Assembly: GCA_963794995.1 (NCBI GenBank)
Contig: CAWCFV010000002.1
Coordinates: 2,294,001-2,358,000 of the forward strand
Source of the DNA: CAWCFV01 sp963794995
GTDB taxonomy: Bacteria; Actinomycetota; Actinomycetes; JACCUZ01
Length of the DNA: 64,000 nucleotides
Reading direction: 5' to 3'
Below are positions 41,263 to 50,690 of this stretch, piece after piece. The position numbers were made by a program, and so were the translations under genes. Under the pieces are notes generated by a model, which was not told the origin of the DNA, searched no databases, and saw only the letters and a list, made by a program, of their open reading frames with translations. How positions within the stretch are numbered: position 1 is the stretch's first letter; every line of letters begins with the position of its first letter.

Positions 41263-41726
41263 GCGCCGTCGAGGCGCGGATGCGCGAGCTCGGCCTTGCG
41301 CTGCCGGACGTCGCCGTACCGGTCGCGACGTACACCCCGGCGGTGCGCACCGGCGACCTGGTGTGGACGTCGGGCCAGCTGCCCAACGTCGACGGCACGC
41401 TGGTGGCGACCGGGAAGGTCGGCGCCGGCGTCGACCCGGAGGACGCCAAGGGCTACGCCCGTATCTGCGCGCTGAACGCGCTGGCCGCGGTGAAGTCGGT
41501 CGTGGGCGACCTGGACAAGGTGCGCCGCGTCGTCAAGGTGGTCGGCTTCGTGGCGAGCGCCCCGGACTTCGCCGGACAGCCCGGGGTCGTCAACGGTGCG
41601 AGCGAGCTGCTCAACGAGGTGTTCGGCGACTCCGGCGTGCACGCGCGCAGCGCGGTCGGTGTCGCGGCGCTGCCGCTGGACGCCCCGGTCGAGGTCGAGA
41701 TCGTCGTCGAGGTCGACCCCGCCTGA
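41259..41726 (+). CDS. RidA/YjgF-family enamine/imine deaminase-like protein
   Basis: 155 aa with YTPAVRTGDLVWTSGQLPN, LNALAAVKSVVGDLDKV, and ELLNEVFGDSGVHARSAVGV; the Arg of HARSAVG is the catalytic arginine of RidA proteins. It hydrolyses reactive enamines/imines made by PLP enzymes. GTG 41259 by GTGA overlap with DUF4177. Confidence 0.9.
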   Translation: MSAVEARMRELGLALPDVAVPVATYTPAVRTGDLVWTSGQLPNVDGTLVATGKVGAGVDPEDAKGYARICALNALAAVKSVVGDLDKVRRVVKVVGFVASAPDFAGQPGVVNGASELLNEVFGDSGVHARSAVGVAALPLDAPVEVEIVVEVDPA

Positions 41727-41760
41727 CCGGGGGCGACCCCGTCGCCCGGGGGGCGGTCAG
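41723..41760. terminator. Hairpin over the stops of ridA and the convergent MerR gene
   Basis: Outer stem CTGACCG/CGGTCAG (41723-41729 with 41754-41760) and inner GGGCGAC/GTCGCCC (41731-41737 with 41741-41747). Both stop codons lie inside it, so it probably terminates both genes. Confidence 0.5.
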
Positions 41761-42398
41761 GACACGTCCGCGGCGGTGGCAGCTGCCAGGAAGGCGATCT
41801 CGTACGCCGCGCCGCTGAGCTGGACGGCCACCTTCGCCAGGTCGGCGGCGGAGGCCGAGCCGGCCTCGGCGAGATCGGCGCGCAGCCCGGCACCGAGCTC
41901 CCGGCCGGCACGGGCCGCCTCCAGCTGCAGCATCACCACGGTCTCCGAACGCAGGCCGAGACCGAGCAGCGTGCGGGCGACACCGACGACGGCTGCCGAG
42001 CTGACCAGCCGGCCCTCGTCGTCGTGCCACACCAGGCCGGTCGCCACGAGGTCCGCGGGCGCGGTGGGGAACAGCGCCCGGATCCGCTCCTCCGAGACCG
42101 GCACCGCAGCAGGCAGGTCCGCGGAGCCGTCCCGGAACCGTCGACGACGGTCCGCGACGATGGCGGAGTAGTCGCCCGGGCTGTCGAGCAGCCGTTTGAT
42201 CGCGCCCAGCGTGAAGCCCTCGCGCTGCAGCGAGGCGATCAGCTGGAGGCGCACGGTGTGCACCCCGGAGTAGTAGGCGACCCGGCCGACGATCACCGGC
42301 GGCTCCAGCAGGCCGCGGGACTGGTAGGCCCGGACGTTGCGCGGGGTCATCCCGACCGCATCGGCGATCTCGGCCACCGTCATCCCGTGGTGCGTCAC
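41757..42398 (-). CDS. MerR-family transcriptional regulator
   Basis: 213 aa. N-terminal MerR HTH (MTVAEIADAVGMTPRNVRAY, then SRGLLEPP and RVAYYSGVH), then RLQLIASLQREGFTLGAIKRLL, the dimer helix start. The C-terminal half lacks the Cys pairs of metal or redox MerR proteins and is Ala/Leu-rich, so the ligand is probably an organic compound. It is divergent from the NUDIX gene across 145 bp, which probably holds its operator. The GTG start at 42398 is the usual N-terminus. Confidence 0.85.
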   Translation of the reverse strand: MTHHGMTVAEIADAVGMTPRNVRAYQSRGLLEPPVIVGRVAYYSGVHTVRLQLIASLQREGFTLGAIKRLLDSPGDYSAIVADRRRRFRDGSADLPAAVPVSEERIRALFPTAPADLVATGLVWHDDEGRLVSSAAVVGVARTLLGLGLRSETVVMLQLEAARAGRELGAGLRADLAEAGSASAADLAKVAVQLSGAAYEIAFLAAATAADVS

Positions 42399-42543
42399 GT
42401 GTCACCCCCATGGCTCCCGTGCAAACCGGCGGAGGCGGGCGGGTCCATCCCATGCCGCGACCACCGGTACCGGGACCAGACCGTACAGGTGCCGCGCGCC
42501 CCGCGGGCCGGTCCGCGACGCCCGAGCACCTACGATGCCCGGC

Positions 42544-43403
<860 letters not shown>

Positions 43404-43407
<4 letters not shown>

Positions 43408-44168
43408 CCGGGACGCCGTCCTGGGCCACCCTGGTGCGCGCCGGCAACCCCGGCCCGATGACGCTCGAGGGCACCAACACCTACGTCCTGCGGGCCGCGG
43501 GTGCGTCGGCGGCCGTGGTGGTCGACCCCGGCCCGGACGACGTGGCGCACCTGACCGCGGTGGCCGCGGTCGCCCCCGTCGGGCTGGTCCTGCTCACCCA
43601 CGGGCACCCGGACCACTCCGACGGCGCGCGCACCCTGCTGGAGATGACCGGCGCCCCGTGCGCGGCGCTGGACCCGGCGTTCTGCGTCGACGCCGACCCG
43701 CTGCGGCCCGATGCCGTCCTGACCGGCGTCGGCGGGCTCGAGGTACGGGTCCTCGCCACTCCGGGCCACACCGGCGACTCGGTGAGCCTCGTCGTCGCCG
43801 ACGACGAGCCGGGGCTGCTCACCGGCGACACGATCCTGGGCCGCGGCACCACGGTCGTGGCCCACCCGGACGGCCGGCTCGGGCCGTACCTGCAGTCGCT
43901 GGAGGCCATCCGCGACCTGGCCGGCCCGCTCGCGCTGCTGCCCGGTCACGGGCCGGCGGGCGGCGACGCGGGCACGCGGGCGGCCGACTACCTCACCCAC
44001 CGGGCTCAGCGGCTGGAGCAGGTACGCGCGGCGCTCGCGGCCGGGGACACCACCGCGGACCAGGTCGTCCGCCGGGTGTACGCCGACGTGGACCGGGCCC
44101 TGTGGCCGGCCGCCACGCTGTCGGTGCGGGCCCAGCTCGAGCATCTCGCGGACCTCGGCGAGCGCTGA
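43404..44168 (+). CDS. Metallo-beta-lactamase fold hydrolase (LACTB2-like)
   Basis: 254 aa. The metal motif THGHPDHSDG (HxHxDH), later His in ATPGHTGDSVSL, Asp in LLTGDTILG and GHGP complete the two-zinc site. The opening NPGPMTLEGTNTYVL is typical of the LACTB2/Rv3677c group, some of which act on RNA. GTG 43404 with GTGA overlap to NUDIX. Confidence 0.88.
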
Positions 44169-44193
44169 GCCCCCCGGCCGGCCCCTGGTGGGG

Positions 44194-44928
44194 TCAGCCG
44201 GCGCGGCGTCGCAGCCGGTCGAGGTCGAGGATCACGACGCCGCGGCCCTCGAGGCGCAGGAACCCGCGCCCGGCGAAGTCGGCGAGCGCCTTGTTCACGG
44301 TCTCGCGGGACGCGCCGACCAGCTGGGCGAGCTCCTCCTGGGTGAGGTCGTGCGTCACCCGCAGCCCGTCGTCGGCCTCGACGCCGAACTTCTTCGCCAG
44401 GTCGAGCAGCGCCTTGGCCACCCGGCCCGGCACGTCGCTGAACACCAGGTCGGCCATCGCCTCGTTCGTGCGGCGCAGGCGACGGGCCAGGGCTGCCAGC
44501 AGCTGGGCCGCGACCTCGGGGTGCTCGGTGAGCCAGGGTTGCAGGGCCGCGTTGCCGAGCCCGCGCAAGGTCGCGGCCGTGATCGCCGTCGCCGTCGCCG
44601 TGCGCGGACCCGGGTCGAACAGCGACAGCTCGCCGAACATCTCGCCGGGGCCCATGACCGCGAGCAGGTTCTCGCGGCCGTCCGGGGAGGTCCGGCCGAG
44701 CTTTATCTTGCCGGCCGTCACCACGTAGAGCCGGTCGCCCGGGTCGCCCTCGTTGAACAGGGCCTGGCCGCGAGCCAGCCGGACCTCGACCATCTGCGAC
44801 CGCAGCTCCTGCTGGTGGCCTGCTTCCAGTCCAGCGAACAGCGGCGACCGGCCGAGGCCGTCGACGGTCGCCTCGGCGCCCACCGCGCCCGATGCGTCCG
44901 TGTCCTCCGTGCCGTCACTGCGGTCCAT
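44194..44928 (-). CDS. crp: Crp/Fnr-family cAMP-type transcriptional regulator
   Basis: 244 aa. The cyclic-nucleotide domain has FNEGDPGDRLYVVTAGKIKL and the phosphate-binding cassette GEMFGELSLFDPGPRTATATA (the R-T of the cAMP pocket). The C-terminal winged HTH reads DLTQEELAQLVGASRETVNKAL. Ortholog of GlxR/Rv3676. A global regulator of carbon metabolism, including acetate genes, in relatives. ATG at 44928 with GAGGAGG upstream; an ~20-residue acidic N-terminal extension precedes the domain. Confidence 0.94.
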   Translation of the reverse strand: MDRSDGTEDTDASGAVGAEATVDGLGRSPLFAGLEAGHQQELRSQMVEVRLARGQALFNEGDPGDRLYVVTAGKIKLGRTSPDGRENLLAVMGPGEMFGELSLFDPGPRTATATAITAATLRGLGNAALQPWLTEHPEVAAQLLAALARRLRRTNEAMADLVFSDVPGRVAKALLDLAKKFGVEADDGLRVTHDLTQEELAQLVGASRETVNKALADFAGRGFLRLEGRGVVILDLDRLRRRAG

Positions 44929-45001
44929 GCCGTGCCGCCTCCTCGCGAGGGGGGTTCCCCGACTGCGCGGACAGTCTGCCGCACCGGTGACCCGGGCGGG
45001 C

Positions 45002-45574
45002 TCAGGCGGCCCCGGTACGTCCCTTGAGCGGTAGCGCGCGCAGGGCCAGCGCCGGCTCGTCGCGGTAGCGCGCGATGAGCTCGCTGGTCGCGTGGTCCAG
45101 GCGCTCGTGCAGGGTGCGCCGGTACGCCGAGAGCTCGGCCTCGGCGGCCGCGAGCCGGCCGAGCAGCGTGGGGTCGTCGTCCGCGGCCGCCATGCTCTCC
45201 CACAGGACGGCGAGGTCCGGCAGCGGCGGCGCGCCGTCGGCGTCGTGCACCGGGAGCACCGCCAGGCGCCGGCTGAACTCCTGGTGGCCGGTGAGCACCG
45301 AGCGCAGCCGGCTGTTGGCGGGATGGGCCTGGTCCGGCCCCAGCGCCGTGTCGACGCGGGCCTGCAGGATCCGTCGCCAGTACGAGACGCGGGACTCCTC
45401 CGTGATCAGCTCCTGCCGGTAGTCGCGCAGCCGGTCCAGGTCGAGGTGGGCGAGGTGCGCCACGCGCTCGGCGGGACGCCGCGGCGCGGTCGGCCGGCGT
45501 CGTGTCCCGCCGGCGCCGGGCCGGGTACCGGGGGAGCCGGCCGCCGACCCGCGGGTCGAGGTGCTGCTGATCAC
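45002..45574 (-). CDS. rsiG: RsiG-like c-di-GMP-dependent anti-sigma factor
   Basis: 190 aa. Two long antiparallel-type helices each carry the RsiG c-di-GMP signature E-x3-S-x2-R-x3-Q-x3-D. Helix 1 is exact (E60 S64 R67 Q71 D75, within EESRVSYWRRILQARVD). Helix 2 has E145 S149 R152 H156 D160, with His in place of Gln. In Streptomyces RsiG bound to c-di-GMP sequesters sigma WhiG and blocks sporulation. GTG 45574 with AGGAGG 6 bp upstream is preferred over the longer frame to 45625. The N-terminus is Arg/Pro-rich. The partner sigma is not in this window. It is downstream of nothing on its strand and divergent from nth. Confidence 0.85.
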   Translation of the reverse strand: MISSTSTRGSAAGSPGTRPGAGGTRRRPTAPRRPAERVAHLAHLDLDRLRDYRQELITEESRVSYWRRILQARVDTALGPDQAHPANSRLRSVLTGHQEFSRRLAVLPVHDADGAPPLPDLAVLWESMAAADDDPTLLGRLAAAEAELSAYRRTLHERLDHATSELIARYRDEPALALRALPLKGRTGAA

Positions 45575-45757
45575 GTGCGGCCTCCTGGCCAAGGTGTCCG
45601 GCGGACGTTCCGCAGGGCCGGTCACCTGCGAGGTCGTCGGATGCGGGGCAGGCCTTGAGAGCAGGTCACCCGTACGGTCGACGCCCGCCTGGGCGCACCC
45701 GACCGGCCCCCTCCCTGCGCGCGGCCGCTCCGCGGGCCACGTCCTACGCTGGGGCGT

Positions 45758-46495
45758 GTGACCCCCCGCCGCGCTGCGCGCTTCGCCGACGAGTCACCGG
45801 TGGCGCGCACCCGGCGGGCCCGACGCATCGACCGGCTGCTGCAGGAGACCTACCCGGACGCGCACTGCGAGCTGGACTTCAGCACGCCGCTGGAGCTCGC
45901 CGTCGCGACCATCCTGTCCGCACAGTCCACCGACGTCGGGGTCAACAAGGTGACGCCGACGCTGTTCGCGCGCTACCCCACCGCGGCCGACTACGCCGCC
46001 GCCGACCGGGCCGAGCTCGAGGAGATGATCCGCTCCACCGGCTTCTTCCGGGCGAAGACGAACTCGCTCATCGGTCTCGGGCAGGCGCTCGTCGAGCGCT
46101 ACGACGGCGAGGTACCGGGTCGCCTCGCCGACCTGGTCACGCTGCCGGGCATCGGGCGCAAGACGGCCAACGTCGTGCTGGGCGACGCCTTCGGTGTTCC
46201 CGGCATCACCGTCGACACCCACGTCGGGCGGCTGGCGCGCCGCTTCGGCTGGACGACCGAGCTGGACCCGGTCAAGGTCGAGCACGAGGTGGGAGCGCTG
46301 TTCCCGAAGCGCGACTGGACGATGCTCAGCCACCGGGTGATCTTCCACGGACGTCGCCGCTGCCACGCGAGGAAGCCCGCCTGCGGGGCCTGCCCGGTGG
46401 CCCGGCTGTGCCCGTCCTACGGCGAGGGCGAGATCGACCCGGTCAAGGCCGCGCGGCTGGTGAAGTCCCCCGCGCAGGTGGCGGCGTCCCCGTGA
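45758..46495 (+). CDS. nth: Endonuclease III
   Basis: 245 aa DNA glycosylase/AP lyase that removes oxidised pyrimidines. LSAQSTDVGVNKVTP, helix-hairpin-helix LPGIGRKTANVVLGDAFG with the catalytic Lys, catalytic Asp in VDTHVGRLARR, and the 4Fe-4S ligands CHARKPACGACPVARLC (C-x6-C-x2-C-x5-C). GTG 45758. First gene of a tightly overlapped four-gene operon ending in the MarP-like protease. Confidence 0.95.
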   Translation: MTPRRAARFADESPVARTRRARRIDRLLQETYPDAHCELDFSTPLELAVATILSAQSTDVGVNKVTPTLFARYPTAADYAAADRAELEEMIRSTGFFRAKTNSLIGLGQALVERYDGEVPGRLADLVTLPGIGRKTANVVLGDAFGVPGITVDTHVGRLARRFGWTTELDPVKVEHEVGALFPKRDWTMLSHRVIFHGRRRCHARKPACGACPVARLCPSYGEGEIDPVKAARLVKSPAQVAASP

Positions 46496-47124
46496 CGCGC
46501 TGGGGCCGGCGGTGGGGCAGCGCCGTGCTGCTCGTCCTGCCCCTGGTGCTTGCCGCCGGCTGCGGCGGCACCGACGGTACGGGTGCCACGGTGCCCGCGG
46601 CCGACGACGGCACGGCTGCCGGTCCCGGCGCGACCGCGGCAGCGACGCCGGCGTACCGGCTGCCCCCGTGCCCCGCCCTCCCCCGCCGGGCGCCGGTGCC
46701 GGGCGGCCTGCCCGCCCTCGAGCTGCCGTGCCTCGGCGCGGGGCCGGCGGTGCGGCTGTCGGACCTGCGGGGAGAGCCCACCGTGCTCAGCGTGTGGGCG
46801 GCCTGGTGCACCAACTGCGACCGCGAGATGCCGCTGTTCGCCGACGCGGTGCGGCGGGCGGACGACCGGGTGCGGTTCTTCGGGGTGCACTACAAGGCGC
46901 CGGCGGCGTTCGGGCGACGCTCGGCGGCCGACTTCGGGGTGCCGTTCCCGTCGGTCCACGACGACGACGGCGACCGCACCGTCCTCGCGCTGAAGGCGGG
47001 CGCCCCCCCGCAGACGCTGTTCTACGCCGCCGACGGGACCCTCGCCGGGCGGCACCCGGGGGAGATCAGGTCCGTCGACGAGCTGGACGCCCTCGTGCAG
47101 CGCTACCTCGGGGTGGCCCTGTGA
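46492..47124 (+). CDS. TlpA-like thioredoxin lipoprotein
   Basis: 210 aa. Signal peptide with lipobox LAAGC (Cys ~24), a Ala/Thr/Gly linker, then a thioredoxin fold with the redox site AAWCTNCDREMPLF (WCxxC). It is exported and lipid-anchored outside the membrane, probably reducing or oxidising periplasm-side disulfides. GTGA overlap with nth at 46492. Same position as Rv3673c in M. tuberculosis. Confidence 0.88.
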   Translation: MTRWGRRWGSAVLLVLPLVLAAGCGGTDGTGATVPAADDGTAAGPGATAAATPAYRLPPCPALPRRAPVPGGLPALELPCLGAGPAVRLSDLRGEPTVLSVWAAWCTNCDREMPLFADAVRRADDRVRFFGVHYKAPAAFGRRSAADFGVPFPSVHDDDGDRTVLALKAGAPPQTLFYAADGTLAGRHPGEIRSVDELDALVQRYLGVAL

Positions 47125-47828
47125 CGGCGTCGACGGAGGAGAGCGCGACGGCGTCCGTCCCGGGCTGGCTGCACACGCTGGCCACCCGGGCCCGCGAGGT
47201 CCGCCCGGAGGAGCTGAGCAGGTTCCTGCCACCGGCCGAGGGCGGGCGGCCGTCGGCGGTGCTCATGCTCTTCGGTGACGACGGCGCCGGCTGGGAGGCG
47301 GCCGACGTCCTGCTCATCGAGCGCGCGCACGACATGCGCAGCCATCCCGGCCAGGTCGCCTTCCCCGGCGGGGCGGTCGACCCGGAGGACGCGGACGAGG
47401 TGTCGGCGGCACTGCGCGAGGCCGCGGAGGAGACCGGCATCGACCCCGCAGGGGTCGAGGTGCTCGCGGTCCTGCCCTCGCTGTTCCTGCCGCCGAGCGG
47501 CTTCGTGGTCAGCCCGGTGCTCGCCTGGTGGCGTCGCCCGTCCGCGGTGTCGGTGGTGGACCCGACCGAGGTCGCGTCGGTGCACCGGGTGCCGCTGGCC
47601 GAGCTGCTGGACCCGGCGAACCGCTACCGCGTCTCGCACCCCTCCGGCTACGTCGGGCCGGCGTTCGACGTGGCCGGGCTGTTCGTCTGGGGCTTCACCG
47701 CCGGTCTGCTGGACCGGCTGCTGCGGCTGGCCGGCTGGGAGCGGCCGTGGGACGCGGCCGATGTCCGTGCGCTGCCGGCCTGGGCGCTCGACCCCTCGCT
47801 GCTCGTCCGTCGGGAGAGCCCGTCGTGA
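47121..47828 (+). CDS. NUDIX CoA pyrophosphatase-like hydrolase
   Basis: 235 aa. The UPF0035 CoA-specific motif LLIERAHDMRSHPGQVAFPGG precedes the NUDIX box AALREAAEETGID (RExxEExG). This pair marks CoA/acyl-CoA diphosphatases that recycle CoA to 4'-phosphopantetheine. GTG 47121 by GTGA overlap. Equivalent of Rv3672c. Confidence 0.88.
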   Translation: MTASTEESATASVPGWLHTLATRAREVRPEELSRFLPPAEGGRPSAVLMLFGDDGAGWEAADVLLIERAHDMRSHPGQVAFPGGAVDPEDADEVSAALREAAEETGIDPAGVEVLAVLPSLFLPPSGFVVSPVLAWWRRPSAVSVVDPTEVASVHRVPLAELLDPANRYRVSHPSGYVGPAFDVAGLFVWGFTAGLLDRLLRLAGWERPWDAADVRALPAWALDPSLLVRRESPS

Positions 47829-49024
47829 CCTGGCCCGACTCGGTGAACTGGCTCGACGTCCTGCTGCTGCTGTCGGCCGCCTCCTTCGCGTTCTCCGGCT
47901 ACCGCCAGGGCTTCGTGGCCGGCGTGCTCTCCTTCGCCGGCTTCCTGGCCGGCGGGGTGGTCGGCCTGGTGCTGGCCCCGTCACTGGTGTCCTCGGTGGG
48001 GGCGGGCGTCGGTCAGTCGGTCCTCGCCGTCGGTCTCGTGCTGTTCGCCGCCACGGTCGGGCAGGTGACGCTCGGCTGGCTGGGGTCGATGGTGCGTTCG
48101 CGGATCACGTGGCGTGGCGCGCGGCTCGTCGACAACGGTCTCGGCGCCCTGGTGAGCGTGGTCGCGATGCTGGTCGTCGCCTGGTTCCTCGCGTCCGCGC
48201 TGCGGCCCGGCCCGGTCCCGTCGCTGTCCCGCGAGATCGGCGGCTCGAAGGTGGTCGCGGCCGTCGACCAGGTGATGCCCGACCGGGCCCGCACCCTGTT
48301 CTCGTCGTTCCGCCGGGTGATCGACCACTCGACGCTGCCGCCGGTGTTCGGCGGGCTGTCGCCGGAGCGCATCCGTCAGGTGCCCGTGCCCGACCGCGCC
48401 GTCACCGGCTCGGCGGCCGTCCAGCGGGCCTCGGCCAGCATCGTGAAGGTCACCGGGACCGCCGAGGACTGCCGCCGCACCCTCGACGGCACCGGCTTCG
48501 TGTTCTCCCCCAGGCACGTGCTCACCAACGCCCATGTCGTCGCCGGCGTCGACGAGCCGCAGGTGCGGGTCGCCGGCACCGGGGACCGGTTCGCGGCCCG
48601 GGTCGTCGTGTTCGACCCCCGTCGCGACCTCGCGGTGCTCTACGTCCCCGACCTCCGCGCGCCCGCGCTGCCGCTGGACCGGACCGGTGACCGCGGCGAC
48701 AGCGCCGTCGTGGCCGGTTTCCCGGGCGGCGGGCCCTACCGCACCGTCGCGGCCAGGATCCGCGACGAGATCGACGCCCGCGGGCCGGACATCTTCCACC
48801 GCAGCACGGTCACCCGCGAGGTGTTCGCGCTGTACGCCGACGTCGAGCCGGGCAACTCCGGTGGCCCGCTGCTCAGCACCGACGGCGCCGTCTACGGCGT
48901 GATCTTCGCCAAGTCGCTGGACGACCCCGACACCGGCTACGCCCTGACCGTCGACGAGGCCCGGCCCGTCGTGCGGGCCGGGCGTGACGCGACGGCTGCG
49001 GTCGACACCGACACCTGCGCCTGA
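47825..49024 (+). CDS. marP: MarP-like membrane serine protease (CvpA + trypsin-like domain)
   Basis: 399 aa. Four hydrophobic helices in the first ~125 residues form a CvpA-type domain (DVLLLLSAASFAFSGYRQGF). The extracytoplasmic chymotrypsin-fold protease has His in LTNAHVVAG, Asp in DPRRDLAVL and Ser in EPGNSGGPLL; all three are present. Two Cys may form the redox switch known for MarP. In M. tuberculosis MarP (Rv3671c) is needed for acid resistance. GTG 47825, GTGA overlap. Ends 10 bp from the convergent terC. Confidence 0.9.
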   Translation: MTWPDSVNWLDVLLLLSAASFAFSGYRQGFVAGVLSFAGFLAGGVVGLVLAPSLVSSVGAGVGQSVLAVGLVLFAATVGQVTLGWLGSMVRSRITWRGARLVDNGLGALVSVVAMLVVAWFLASALRPGPVPSLSREIGGSKVVAAVDQVMPDRARTLFSSFRRVIDHSTLPPVFGGLSPERIRQVPVPDRAVTGSAAVQRASASIVKVTGTAEDCRRTLDGTGFVFSPRHVLTNAHVVAGVDEPQVRVAGTGDRFAARVVVFDPRRDLAVLYVPDLRAPALPLDRTGDRGDSAVVAGFPGGGPYRTVAARIRDEIDARGPDIFHRSTVTREVFALYADVEPGNSGGPLLSTDGAVYGVIFAKSLDDPDTGYALTVDEARPVVRAGRDATAAVDTDTCA

Positions 49025-49034
49025 CCAGCGGCGG

Positions 49035-50078
49035 TCAGCCGGGCCGTACACCCGCGGCCCGCCGGGTGGCCAGCACACTGGTCAGGGTCGTGAGGACCAG
49101 GATGCCGACGACCACGGCGAGCGAGACCAGCGTGGGGATCTCGGGCACCGACTCCCACCGGAGGTGCGCCCAGTGCAGGGTGAGCTTCGCGCCGATGAAC
49201 GCGAGGATCGCGGCCAGCCCGTAGCCCAGGTGAACCAGCCGGCTGAGGGCGCTCTCGAGGACGAAGTAGAGCGCGCGCAGCCCGAGCAGGGCGAACGCGT
49301 TGGTGGCGAAGACGAGGAACGGGTCACCGGTGATGCCGTACACCGCAGGCACGGAGTCCACGGCGAACACCACGTCGGTGGCCAGGACGGCGGCCACGAC
49401 CAGCGCGAAGGGGGTCGCCGCACGGCGCCCCCCCACACGGCTGGTCATCCGTGGCCCGTCGTAGTCGGAGGTGACCGGCATCAACCGGCGGATCAGCCGG
49501 ACGCTGCGCATCCGGTCGACGTGCACCTGGTGCTGGCTGCCGCGGACGGCGTCCCGCCCGATCTTCACCGCGGTCAGCAGCAGGATCAGTCCGAAGACGA
49601 GGAACACCGCGTCGAAGCGGGACAGCGCGGCGGCGCCGAGGGCGATGAACACCGCCCGCAGGACCAGGGCGCCCACGATGCCGAACAGCAGCACCCGCTG
49701 ACGCAGCTCCCTCGGCACCGCGAAGGCCGCCAGGAGCAGCATGAAGACGAACAGGTTGTCGACGCTGAGGGACTTCTCGACCAGGTAGCCGGTGACGTAC
49801 TCCAGGCCGGTCTGCGAGCCGAACCGCCACCAGATGTAGCCGCCGAAGGCCAGTGGCAACGCGACGTAGAAGGCCGACCAGGCGACCGCCTCGCGCATCC
49901 CGACCTCGTGCGGTCGCCGCGTGAGCAGGAAGTCGACCAGCAGGAGGGCGAGGACGCCGCCGACGGTGACCGCCCACAGGGTCGGGTCGGCGACGGAGTC
50001 CAGCCCGGCGCCGGCCGCCGACACGGCCGCGGGGTCCGGTGGCAGAGCAGGGGTGGGGGTGGTCGGCAGTGACGACAT
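49035..50078 (-). CDS. TerC/Alx-family membrane protein, probable Mn exporter
   Basis: 347 aa with about nine helices. Family motifs: VEKSLSVDNLFVFMLL (acidic metal residues) and LATDVVFAVDSVPAVYGITGDPFLVFATNAFALLGLRALYF-type sequence in the second half (DVVFAVDSVPA). Relatives export Mn2+ or support metalation of secreted proteins. ATG at 50078 is fixed by the GAGGAG site 4 bp upstream. A manganese riboswitch precedes it, agreeing with the function. Confidence 0.92.
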   Translation of the reverse strand: MSSLPTTPTPALPPDPAAVSAAGAGLDSVADPTLWAVTVGGVLALLLVDFLLTRRPHEVGMREAVAWSAFYVALPLAFGGYIWWRFGSQTGLEYVTGYLVEKSLSVDNLFVFMLLLAAFAVPRELRQRVLLFGIVGALVLRAVFIALGAAALSRFDAVFLVFGLILLLTAVKIGRDAVRGSQHQVHVDRMRSVRLIRRLMPVTSDYDGPRMTSRVGGRRAATPFALVVAAVLATDVVFAVDSVPAVYGITGDPFLVFATNAFALLGLRALYFVLESALSRLVHLGYGLAAILAFIGAKLTLHWAHLRWESVPEIPTLVSLAVVVGILVLTTLTSVLATRRAAGVRPG

Positions 50079-50080
50079 GA

Positions 50081-50207
50081 GACTCCTCGGACTCGAGCGG
50101 TCCGAGGTCTCCTCCACCCGCGGGCGCGGGCCCCGTCCGAGGTGCCAGGTGGCAGCCGTACTGACCGGATCGGGTCTGTGGGAGTACTCCCCTCGCCGAG
50201 GATCCTA
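50081..50207 (-). promoter_or_regulatory. yybP-ykoY manganese riboswitch with RBS-sequestering hairpin
   Basis: Read on the minus strand, the leader holds CGAGGGGAGTA and, ~90 nt later, GGAGACCTCGGAC, the two conserved loops of the yybP-ykoY aptamer. P1 forms between CGAGG (50195-50191) and CCTCG (50107-50103). The same 3' strand CCTCGGAC (50107-50100) can instead pair perfectly with GTCCGAGG (50092-50085), which contains the ribosome site of terC. Mn2+ closing P1 would thus free the site: a translational ON switch. Confidence 0.8.
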
Positions 50208-50690
50208 CCGGGTGCGCCGGCCACGCAGCTGCAGCGTCCGGGGCGGCTCGCCAGGCACGGCCGGCGCCTCGGCGAGCGACTCGGCGGCGGCCAGCAGGCC
50301 GGCGACGTCGATGTCGTACGGCGGCGCGTCGGCGTAGGGCCGCAGCCGCTGCGCGCCCCGCCGCAGCAGGGTCCGGGCCCCGGTGCTGTTGCCGCGGGCG
50401 CGGTGCGTGAGGCCGACGGCGAGCTGGGCCAGCCCCTGCCAGAGGTCGCGCTCGCCTGCCGGGGCGGCCTTCCAGGTGCCCTCGAGGACCTCGTGGGCGT
50501 GGAACGGACGGCCGTCGTCGAGCAGCCGCTGTGCCTCGGCCAGCGAGTCGGCAGGGGGCAGGACGAGGTCGTCCGGGACGCGCTCGACGCCGGCGGCGCC
50601 GTGCGGCATCGGCCGGCCCAGGCCGTCGCGCGGGCGGGCGTTGCGCGCCCGGCCGGCCGGGTCGCGGTCCCGGTCGCCGGTCCCGGTCAC
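50205..50690 (-). CDS. DUF309 family protein
   Basis: 161 aa. RPFHAHEVLEGTWKAAPAGE followed by LWQGLAQLAVGLTHRARGN is the DUF309 helical core (conserved His-Glu pairs). Function unknown. GTG at 50690 overlaps the stop of the alpha/beta hydrolase by GTGA. Its end touches the riboswitch start, so its transcript may run into the terC leader. Confidence 0.82.
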   Translation of the reverse strand: MTGTGDRDRDPAGRARNARPRDGLGRPMPHGAAGVERVPDDLVLPPADSLAEAQRLLDDGRPFHAHEVLEGTWKAAPAGERDLWQGLAQLAVGLTHRARGNSTGARTLLRRGAQRLRPYADAPPYDIDVAGLLAAAESLAEAPAVPGEPPRTLQLRGRRTR

